Assembly: GCA_023428265.1 (NCBI GenBank)
Contig: JAEYYW010000129.1
Location: 1 to 5,496, forward strand
From: Bacillota bacterium
Lineage (GTDB): Bacteria > Bacillota > Clostridia > Christensenellales > UMGS416
Reading direction: 5' to 3'
DNA length: 5,496 bases
How positions within the stretch are numbered: the first letter of the stretch is position 1; each line of letters opens with the position of its first letter. The notes beneath the pieces are model-generated. The model saw nothing but the letters and a program-made list of their open reading frames with translations, was not told the DNA's origin and ran no database searches. Made by a program: the position numbers and the translations under genes. Of this stretch, positions 1-4,934 are shown piece after piece.

Positions 1-1
1 C

Positions 2-346
2 ACTACAGCAGTAAAATCCCCAAAGACCGGGTACGCCGTCGACCCCGCGGCAATCACCGGGCACTTGCCCATCCTGGAGCGGGAGATCGATCTGTTCCCC
101 AACCTGTTGGTCGTGATGCTGATGGGCGATGTGGCTAAAAAGGCGTTCAACATGATCGCGAAAAAACGCACAAAGAAGAACTGCATCCCAACAGGATCCA
201 CCTACAAAATTCGCGGAAATGAGTTCTTTTTCGGCGATTTGCGGGTCTTTCCCTCCTATATCATGACCGGGGGCAACATCCTGATTGAAAAAGCGAAACG
301 TGAAATGATTTCAGATGATATCCGGCGGATGATGCAGTTGCTCTGA
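2..346 (+). CDS. Uracil-DNA glycosylase superfamily protein, C-terminal part (5' end outside window)
   Basis: The reading frame is open from the window's first bases to a TGA at 344-346, giving 114 visible residues. No start with a ribosome binding site is visible, so the gene begins upstream. Recognisable segments are HLPILEREI (21-29), the hydrophobic strand LLVVMLMGDVA (35-45), where the family has a beta strand followed by G-x-x-A, and FPSYIMTGGN (83-92), where active uracil-DNA glycosylases carry the HPS-type loop. The segment order and the closing helix (ISDDIRRMMQLL) fit the C-terminal half of the UDG fold (PF03167-like), which excises damaged or uracil bases from DNA in the cytoplasm. 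I recognise this as the type annotated in Firmicutes as 'uracil-DNA glycosylase family protein'. Having FPSY rather than HPS makes catalytic activity uncertain. It converges on the small gene at 465-692. The family call rests on recalled motifs, not on a search. Confidence 0.65.
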   Translation, partial: TTAVKSPKTGYAVDPAAITGHLPILEREIDLFPNLLVVMLMGDVAKKAFNMIAKKRTKKNCIPTGSTYKIRGNEFFFGDLRVFPSYIMTGGNILIEKAKREMISDDIRRMMQLL

Positions 347-354
347 GCAAAACA

Positions 355-382
355 CCGGGGAGGGCGTTCTTTCCCTCCCCGG
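355..382. terminator. Perfect 10-bp GC-rich hairpin between convergent genes, likely terminator
   Basis: The arms CCGGGGAGGG (355-364) and CCCTCCCCGG (373-382) are exactly complementary around an 8-nt loop. The hairpin lies 8 bp after the stop of the plus-strand glycosylase-fold gene. It also lies 82 bp beyond the stop of the minus-strand 75-aa gene. Read on the minus strand the stem is followed by TGTTTTGCTC, a short T-rich tract. On the plus strand it is followed by AACCGGGC, with no T-run. It therefore looks more like an intrinsic terminator for the minus strand, though the stem could also serve the plus-strand gene. Confidence 0.55.
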
Positions 383-464
383 AACCGGGCTTCCCGACAC
401 TGCCGGAGGCATAAACATCATGCGTGGCGCAGCCCGGCGTTGCTGTCAGTGGGAACCTGGCAGG

Positions 465-692
465 TTACCTCCACGAGCTGCTGCCGGAGCCACCGCTGGC
501 GTTGATGGTGCCATTGATGATATCCTTGGCGTGGCAGACCGCACCCAGGGCCTGCTGCAGCAAGAACTGCTCCTGCGGATGAGGATCATTGGCGGCGCTT
601 TGCATCTTTTGCTGCACCTGAATGATGTTCTGCTCCGCGAACTTCAACTGGTTTGTGGCATCCTGCCAGCTTGCGTTGTTGAACTGGTTCAT
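465..692 (-). CDS. Small 75-residue protein of unknown function, Gln/Asn-rich and helical
   Basis: The product begins MNQFNNASWQDA and ends in GGSGSSSWR. I do not recognise the family. Residues 9-62 read as one or two amphipathic helices rich in Gln, Asn and Ala (for example KFAEQNIIQVQQKMQ and QFLLQQALGAVC), followed by a flexible Gly/Ser tail. There is one Cys and no signal peptide or membrane segment, so it is probably cytoplasmic or, if the gene is sporulation-linked, located in the spore. The ATG at 690-692 is chosen because GGGAGG (703-708) sits at good spacing before it. A longer frame back to a TTG at 782 has no such support and crosses the presumed promoter. The gene is 195 bp from the next upstream minus-strand gene, so it is probably its own transcription unit, ending at the hairpin at 355-382. 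Coding status is supported by the ribosome binding site and plausible composition; function is unknown. Confidence 0.6.
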   Translation of the reverse strand: MNQFNNASWQDATNQLKFAEQNIIQVQQKMQSAANDPHPQEQFLLQQALGAVCHAKDIINGTINASGGSGSSSWR

Positions 693-700
693 CACACAAA

Positions 701-708
701 ACCTCCCG
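701..708 (-). promoter_or_regulatory. Ribosome binding site that sets the start of the 75-aa gene
   Basis: Minus-strand GGGAGGT lies 8 nt before the ATG at 692. It excludes the longer in-frame TTG start at 782, which would add 30 residues of atypical Lys/Ser/Cys-rich sequence. Confidence 0.65.
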
Positions 709-730
709 AAATGACTTTTTTCGCCGCAAG

Positions 731-760
731 TAGCATGCGCAGAAGAAAACGATTTTTTTC
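731..760 (-). promoter_or_regulatory. Candidate sigma-G/F-like (forespore) promoter for the 75-aa gene
   Basis: On the minus strand GAAAA (756-760), an 18-nt spacer and CATGCTA (731-737) resemble the forespore sigma-G pattern GMATR-N18-CATnnTA, with one mismatch in the -35 box. Transcription would begin near 724, giving a leader of about 30 nt containing the ribosome binding site. No good TTGACA/TATAAT pair was found in the same interval. A match this short can arise by chance, and spore formation by this organism is not proven. Confidence 0.25.
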
Positions 761-783
761 GGGCAGAATCTGGTAACAACAAA

Positions 784-1088
784 AGGAGACACGCGCAGTG
801 GCTGAATCATCACTGGAGTTTGGCAAGATGCACAGCGGAGAAAAGATCGACCTGATGGTTGAAACCGGTTGTGATGATACCGGGAAATCAGACGCGGGGC
901 TTTATTGCCGGTGCTCCAATCGGCTCCGCTGCGCAAACATACAGAGTCGCCAGTGCGAAGATAACGGCAAGAACCGGAAACCAGGGCTGTGTTTGACCGA
1001 TGCCCAGTGTTATGACGCCGGCGATGCAATACGCATACATCGCCAGCCAAAAGACGAGCATCGGGATATCCCATTTCCGCACCGGTGA
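784..1088 (+). other. Doubtful plus-strand ORF with a good ribosome binding site, antisense to the next gene
   Basis: AGGAG (784-788) sits 9 nt before a GTG at 798, opening a 96-codon frame that ends at 1088. Only the first 30 codons lie in intergenic DNA. They encode a plausible acidic N-terminus (AESSLEFGKMHSGEKIDLMV). From 888 on, the frame runs antisense through the membrane-protein gene and becomes Cys-, Arg- and His-rich, as expected of a shadow frame. It could be a chance site, a short real protein, or the 5' remnant of a gene cut off by rearrangement. I do not recognise the sequence and do not call it a gene. Confidence 0.2.
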
Positions 1089-1811
1089 GATAGGAATCCT
1101 GCTCCCGATGCAGCGCACCGCAATGGTGACTGCGAGGCTTATCCACAGCGCAAGGAACGCGATGCAGGCGAACCAGTCGTTCGTAACGGAATTGAAATAC
1201 AACGCCGCAAGACTGCCTGCCGCCGTAATAACGATCCCACCAAGCGCGATGAGGAGCATGGCGCGCACCTGCTTCGCCCAGTCCTTCTCTCCCACTTTCT
1301 CGCACTTTTTGAGAATCAGCCAAACAACTACGGGCGTTTCAATCATATAACCAAGAAAGTTGACCCAGATCACGCTCATGAAGGCGCTCTGCGTAATCTC
1401 CGTCGAGATGGGTCTGCCGATCCATGTCCAGAAGCCGCCGTCAAGGCGAATCGCCACAACGTCCAACAAAATATCCATCGTCACAATGAACATTCCGGCG
1501 CACAGCGCGTTCAGCCTTTTCCCAAAGCCCAGCTTGCCGGCAAGCCGCATGCCGTAAACAGTCAATCCGCCCCACATGAGGCCTCCAAACACAGGAAACT
1601 GGTGCGGCGCTTTGCCAAGAGACAGCCAGAAATCGTTGCTGTAAAAGTAAATATCAGTGACGCTGACCGCCAGAAGCTCCATCGTAAAGCCCACCAGTGC
1701 AGCGGCACCGAAGGCAAACAGCCCGTTATAGTCCCTTTTTCGTATCAAGTCCGCAAGCATGAGCGCCACGATAGCATAACATATCAGCTCAAACGCGTTC
1801 AGCCAGTTCAT
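888..1811 (-). CDS. Polytopic membrane protein resembling the carotenoid biosynthesis (DUF422/CruF) family
   Basis: The 307-residue product is hydrophobic with about nine membrane segments, near residues 4-24, 30-52, 74-90, 102-122, 143-168, 185-206, 213-233, 249-270 and 276-295. The family-like signature is PVFGGLMWGG (73-82), MDILLDVVA (112-120) with FWTW (127-130), and VNFLGYMIETP (150-160). These match the 'D-x-x-x-D-x-V-A...W-x-W...N-F-x-G-W' pattern I associate with PF04240, whose studied members (CruF) hydrate carotenoid ends in the membrane. Here Tyr replaces the usual Trp after NFLG. No other carotenoid gene is in view, so the substrate is unknown and may not be a carotenoid. The ATG at 1811 is chosen because AGAGGTG precedes it. 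An in-frame TTG at 1832 has no ribosome binding site. The gene follows the 193-aa membrane gene by 65 bp and shares its lower GC content. The coding call is secure; the family assignment is moderate. Confidence 0.7.
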   Translation of the reverse strand: MNWLNAFELICYAIVALMLADLIRKRDYNGLFAFGAAALVGFTMELLAVSVTDIYFYSNDFWLSLGKAPHQFPVFGGLMWGGLTVYGMRLAGKLGFGKRLNALCAGMFIVTMDILLDVVAIRLDGGFWTWIGRPISTEITQSAFMSVIWVNFLGYMIETPVVVWLILKKCEKVGEKDWAKQVRAMLLIALGGIVITAAGSLAALYFNSVTNDWFACIAFLALWISLAVTIAVRCIGSRIPISPVRKWDIPMLVFWLAMYAYCIAGVITLGIGQTQPWFPVLAVIFALATLYVCAAEPIGAPAIKPRV

Positions 1812-1814
1812 ATG

Positions 1815-1821
1815 CACCTCT
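1815..1821 (-). promoter_or_regulatory. Ribosome binding site that sets the start of the DUF422-like gene
   Basis: Minus-strand AGAGGTG lies just before the ATG at 1811, with 5 nt between the AGAGG core and the start codon. A start at the upstream TTG (1832) would place this site inside the coding region. Confidence 0.55.
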
Positions 1822-1876
1822 TCGTTTCGCAAACGATTTACTCATTCTCTTAACTGAATTAGCACGGCTAGAAAAG

Positions 1877-2458
1877 TCACTTTGCCAGCAGCCTGCAAAT
1901 CGATGCCACTGCCAAGCCAACGGCCAGCATGGCAAGAATGCAATAAACTGCGGCAAACGCCCAGGTTAAAACAACCCCCATTGCAATAGCAACTGGTATT
2001 GAAATTACAAGAACCAGTCCCCCATAAAGAAAGTGAGACAGCCTGATCCGCGAGCCTTTTTCCACCTTGACCCGGCCGTTCAATAGATTAATCATTTCGC
2101 CCGAATTATCCATACCATTAATATCAATGGAATATCGTCTGCCCATCAATAGCTTACCGTTGCGCAGCACAAGCTGTGAGTAAGCCGCGGTCACCGGCCT
2201 GCCCAACATCCTGTGTACCGTCAGCCCGGTTTCACCGGCATCGATTCTCCTGGCCCATCCAGATGTGACCCAGATGATATAGAAGATATCTATCGCCCCA
2301 AACACCAGCAAGGACATTGTCATATCTGGATCCCAGACCGCATTCTCTCCAGAGACCGCTTTGAGCAGCAACCGAATGTAGGGCACCAAAAAGGCAATCT
2401 GAAATGGCAGGATGGACGTGAGAAATTTATGTGGATAGACGGGTTTTACACTTTGCAT
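1877..2458 (-). CDS. Four-helix membrane protein with a soluble PH-like domain between helix pairs, unknown function
   Basis: The 193-residue product has hydrophobic segments at about 13-33, 48-68, 143-166 and 168-190. The soluble stretch between helices 2 and 3 (about 72-140) reads as short beta strands: GLTVHRM, SQLVLRNGKLLMGRRYSIDI, then EMINLLNGRVKVEKGSRI. That pattern resembles bacterial PH-like domains (YdbS/bPH2 style) joined to paired helices, but I can name no family. With the termini hydrophobic and the Arg/Lys-rich insert in the middle, the insert is probably cytoplasmic. The ATG at 2458 follows a GGAGG with 9-nt spacing. The gene begins 24 bp after the metallopeptidase gene, which suggests cotranscription, yet its GC content (about 47% in sampled lines) is far below that neighbour's. 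No function is inferred beyond a membrane location. Confidence 0.7.
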   Translation of the reverse strand: MQSVKPVYPHKFLTSILPFQIAFLVPYIRLLLKAVSGENAVWDPDMTMSLLVFGAIDIFYIIWVTSGWARRIDAGETGLTVHRMLGRPVTAAYSQLVLRNGKLLMGRRYSIDINGMDNSGEMINLLNGRVKVEKGSRIRLSHFLYGGLVLVISIPVAIAMGVVLTWAFAAVYCILAMLAVGLAVASICRLLAK

Positions 2459-2482
2459 TCGGCCCTTCCTCCCCCAGCATAC

Positions 2483-3157
2483 TCAGAACAACCCCAGCAA
2501 CCCGCTGTTGTCCCTCAGCCACTTCTTCTTCATTTCATAATCGGGCAGGATCTCCCCAACCCGTGCCCAAAACGCCTTGCTATGGTTCATGTGCTCCAGA
2601 TGCACCAGCTCATGCACGATCACATAATCAATCACATCCACCGGCGCCATCACGAGCCGCCAGGAGAAGTTGAGGTTGCCCTTGCTGCTGCAGGAGCCCC
2701 AGCGCCTGCGGGCGCCGGAAAGCCTGGCTGTGGCAAAGCGGATGCCGGTGCGCCCGCTCCAGTATGCCAGCCTTTCGTTGAGAATGGCAGCGGCTTGCTC
2801 ACAATACCACCGGCGAAGGTGATGACCGGCCTGCGGCAGCCAGGCTTTCGGAAAAGCCAGCGTGTCGCCCACAACCTCAATTTGCTTCGCACGATCAGAC
2901 GCCGCCAGCAGGAGCCTGCGGCCCAGAAAGGAGATTTCTTCGCCACTGGCAGGCTCAGTCGGCTTGTGCAGAGCGGCGCGGGCTTGCACCAGAGCCAGCT
3001 TATCGGCGATCCAATGCCGCTTTTGCAGCACAAAACCGTCGACCTCGCGCTTTGGCATTCTGAGCGGCGCGCGAACGACCACCTGCCCAGCGGCGGTGAT
3101 TTGGATGGAAAGGGTTTTGCGCTTGGAGCGGATCAATTCATAGGCGATGTCTGGCAT
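2483..3157 (-). CDS. YgjP-like (DUF45/WLM-related) zinc metallopeptidase domain protein
   Basis: The 224-residue product is of usual length for this family (PF01863, gluzincin-type, often annotated 'M48 family metallopeptidase' or 'SprT family'). It starts with the family-like beta-rich region YELIRSKRKTLSIQI (6-20) followed by VVVRAP (26-31). The conserved RRWGSCSSKGNLNFSW (151-166) precedes the active site HELVHLEHMNHSKAFW (182-197). H182 and H186 are predicted zinc ligands, E183 the catalytic base and H192 the probable third ligand. There is no signal peptide, so it should be cytoplasmic. Its substrate is unknown; relatives are found near restriction-modification genes or as lone housekeeping-like genes. 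The ribosome binding site is weak (GGGG), but the N-terminus matches the family start. It lies 21 bp after the NodB deacetylase gene and 24 bp before the next gene, so it is probably cotranscribed. All key residues are present, so activity is likely. Confidence 0.9.
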   Translation of the reverse strand: MPDIAYELIRSKRKTLSIQITAAGQVVVRAPLRMPKREVDGFVLQKRHWIADKLALVQARAALHKPTEPASGEEISFLGRRLLLAASDRAKQIEVVGDTLAFPKAWLPQAGHHLRRWYCEQAAAILNERLAYWSGRTGIRFATARLSGARRRWGSCSSKGNLNFSWRLVMAPVDVIDYVIVHELVHLEHMNHSKAFWARVGEILPDYEMKKKWLRDNSGLLGLF

Positions 3158-3178
3158 GGCAGGCCCCGGATCGTGTTG

Positions 3179-3901
3179 TCACCGGCCATTATACTCCAGA
3201 AGCTCGCCCACTGTCACGAATGTGTAGCCCTTGGCCTTCAGGCCATCGGCAATACCCTTGATCGCGCCGATGGAACTGCCCTTGCCGTCAAACATCACAT
3301 GCAGCAGGACGATGGACCCCGGCTGCGCGTTGTCTACGACATACTTGGCAATGGATTCGGCACTGGCGTCCACCTCAGGGATGGAGTTGGGCTCCAGATC
3401 CCAAAGGATTGTCTTGCGCTGTTGCCTGTGCAGATACCAGGGCAGCAGCAAAAGCTTTTTGCCATATGGCGGCCGGAAGAAAATCTCACCGTTGTAGCCG
3501 GCGGCGCGGATCAAAGCGTCGGTTTTCTCAATTTCCGAGGAAATGAAGGCCGGTGTTTTCAGCACCATGCGCCGGTGGGAATAGCTGTGGTTGCCCAGCT
3601 CATGGCCGGCTGCGGCAATGGCGGCGGCCTCCTGCGGATACTCCTCAATGGACTGGCCCACCAGAAAGAACGTGGCCTTGATTCCGGCTGCGTCCAGCGC
3701 CGCCAGCACCTCGCCGGTGCGCCCGGTGGGGCCGTCGTCAAAGGTGAGCGCGACAAGCTTTTCGTCGGTATCCACACGGTTTACGATGCCGCCGAAAAAC
3801 TGAAACGTGCGCGACCGCGACACGGTGAAGGCAGAGAAAAACAGCAGCGCCGACGCCCCCACGACGATCAGCGCCACAATGGCCCATCTCTTCCGATGCA
3901 A
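3179..3901 (-). CDS. Membrane-anchored NodB-type polysaccharide deacetylase
   Basis: The 240-residue product has a short basic N-terminus (HRKRW), one membrane segment (about 6-26) and a NodB domain (PF01522, carbohydrate esterase family 4) predicted outside the membrane. Visible motifs are TFDDGP (53-58; D55 catalytic base, D56 metal), HSYSH (105-109; both His bind metal), RPPYG (143-147), WDLEPNS (167-173) and VLLH (198-201; H201 catalytic acid). All five motif regions are present, so it should be active. CE4 enzymes remove acetyl groups from N-acetylglucosamine or N-acetylmuramic residues of peptidoglycan or other polysaccharides; the substrate here is unknown. I choose the TTG at 3901 because GGAGGGG lies directly before it and the membrane anchor then starts correctly. 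A TTG at 3958, overlapping the upstream stop, would add 19 residues without a clear ribosome binding site. The gene lies 53 bp after the divergent deacetylase gene and 21 bp before the metallopeptidase gene. Confidence 0.92.
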   Translation of the reverse strand: MHRKRWAIVALIVVGASALLFFSAFTVSRSRTFQFFGGIVNRVDTDEKLVALTFDDGPTGRTGEVLAALDAAGIKATFFLVGQSIEEYPQEAAAIAAAGHELGNHSYSHRRMVLKTPAFISSEIEKTDALIRAAGYNGEIFFRPPYGKKLLLLPWYLHRQQRKTILWDLEPNSIPEVDASAESIAKYVVDNAQPGSIVLLHVMFDGKGSSIGAIKGIADGLKAKGYTFVTVGELLEYNGR

Positions 3902-3906
3902 GCCAA

Positions 3907-3913
3907 CCCCTCC
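3907..3913 (-). promoter_or_regulatory. Ribosome binding site that sets the TTG start of the NodB deacetylase
   Basis: Minus-strand GGAGGGG lies 5 nt before the TTG at 3901 (7 nt from the GGAGG core). It argues against the more upstream TTG at 3958, which overlaps the stop codon of the preceding gene. Confidence 0.6.
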
Positions 3914-3954
3914 GGATGCCAATGGTTTCGCCGGTAGTATGCCCAGCCGCGCGC

Positions 3955-4878
3955 TCAATCGGCGCCCGCCGCCGCCGGCCCTGCCTGGGCTTTGTCCAGG
4001 CCAAGCAGTTCGGACACGAAGACCAGCTCCACGCCGTTGCGGTCAAACTCATCCAGCATGGAGACGATGGCGTCGGCGGTGGGTTTGCCGCCTTCCACGC
4101 CCACATGGCCGATGGCCACGGCATAGCCCGACTTCAACGCGATCTGCTGCGCCTGCCGGAGCTGCCCGACGATGTAGCTCTTGGGCTGCTGCCCATCCAG
4201 AAACACATTGCGCTCCAGGCAGGGCACGTTGAATTCGTCCGCCACGGCCATAATCACCGACTTTGCACCGGTGCGGCTGTCCACAAAGAAAAAGCCCTTC
4301 CCTGCCACTTCCCGCATCACGCTGCGCATCACCCGCTCGTCGGCGCTGGCACGGCTCCCCATGTGCACATTGGCGCCTGCGGCATAGGGCACATCCTCCA
4401 GAGCCATGCGGGTGATGGAGCTGATTTTCTCATCGTCCAGGCTGCACAAAATGGGGTTCTTGCCCAGCCAGGAAAGCGAGCCCCGGATTGGCTCCATCGG
4501 CAGGTGCACGATGACCTCATAACCCTTTTTGTGGGCCGCTTCCGCGTCTTGCCTGGTGTATTCACCAAAGGGCATCACCGCCATGGTCAGGTGCCGGTTT
4601 ATGGCCAGCATCTGCTGCACGCCCTCGCGGCTCTGCCCGAAATCGTCAATGATGATGGCAAGCCTCGGGTGCTCCTCCGTCGTCTGGGCCATCGCCGGCA
4701 CGGCGACCATCGGCGAGGTGTACCAGATCGTTTTATCATAGCCACCCTCGCCGCCGCGCAGCGGCCGCAGCCACACCAAAGCAGCGAGAGCAACGACCAG
4801 AAGCACGGCAACAGCAGCCACAAAGTGGCTGCGTGTCAGACTGAACACAAGCACATGCTTTTTTCGCAACGCGCTCAC
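3955..4878 (-). CDS. Divergent polysaccharide deacetylase family protein
   Basis: The 307-residue product has one N-terminal membrane segment (about 18-38) and then a full divergent polysaccharide deacetylase domain (PF04748). In order: LAIIIDDFGQ (73-82; D78, D79), the strand TMAVMPFGE (98-106), GYEVIVHLPMEP (119-130), GANVHMGSRA (168-177), FFFVDSRT (196-203), a VFLDG turn (225-229) and AIGHVG (255-260). These are the hallmark segments of the family, including the paired Asp and the His in HMGS. The fold is related to NodB, but the activity of this family is poorly characterised; deacetylation of envelope polysaccharide is inferred. The catalytic domain should face outward. The start is uncertain: GTG at 4878 is used, but a TTG three codons later has a better-placed GGTGA. 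The 3' end is Ala/Gly-rich (QAGPAAAGAD). The gene follows the 155-aa gene by 56 bp, and its start codon lies within a predicted RNA hairpin. Confidence 0.92.
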   Translation of the reverse strand: MSALRKKHVLVFSLTRSHFVAAVAVLLVVALAALVWLRPLRGGEGGYDKTIWYTSPMVAVPAMAQTTEEHPRLAIIIDDFGQSREGVQQMLAINRHLTMAVMPFGEYTRQDAEAAHKKGYEVIVHLPMEPIRGSLSWLGKNPILCSLDDEKISSITRMALEDVPYAAGANVHMGSRASADERVMRSVMREVAGKGFFFVDSRTGAKSVIMAVADEFNVPCLERNVFLDGQQPKSYIVGQLRQAQQIALKSGYAVAIGHVGVEGGKPTADAIVSMLDEFDRNGVELVFVSELLGLDKAQAGPAAAGAD

Positions 4879-4915
4879 CGCCCCGTCAATGGATGTATAG
4901 ATGTATATGGGGCGG
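4878..4915 (-). promoter_or_regulatory. Inverted repeat over the start of the divergent deacetylase gene, possible translation-control hairpin
   Basis: The arms 4878-4884 and 4909-4915 are exact 7-bp complements (GGGGCGG and CCGCCCC on the minus strand) around 24 nt. The loop contains the 8-bp tandem repeat TATACATC-TATACATC (minus strand). In the mRNA the 3' arm covers the G-rich stretch directly before the GTG and the first base of that codon, so pairing would hide the initiation region. Whether this regulates anything is inference. Confidence 0.35.
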
Positions 4916-4934
4916 CGGGAAAGAATATGCGACG

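Noticed and set aside
796..815. CAGTG-N10-CACTG inverted repeat as a terminator for the DUF422-like gene
   Set aside because: The stem is only 5 bp and the minus-strand T-rich stretch begins about 11 nt beyond it, so it is not a credible intrinsic terminator.
586..1323. 245-codon minus-strand frame across the 693-887 gap
   Set aside because: It overlaps both the DUF422-like gene and the 75-aa gene in another frame, is Arg/Cys/His-rich, and has no membrane or domain pattern.
2213..3937. 574-codon plus-strand open frame
   Set aside because: It runs antisense to three genes, two of which have clear catalytic motifs (HELVH metallopeptidase; TFDDGP/HSYSH deacetylase). Its product is rich in Gly, His, Gln and Arg with no domain, as expected of a frame left open by high GC.
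4865..4890. TTGACG (minus strand, just before the divergent deacetylase start) as a -35 box
   Set aside because: At 17-nt spacing the following sequence is CGAAAA, with no -10 resemblance, and it lies inside the coding region.
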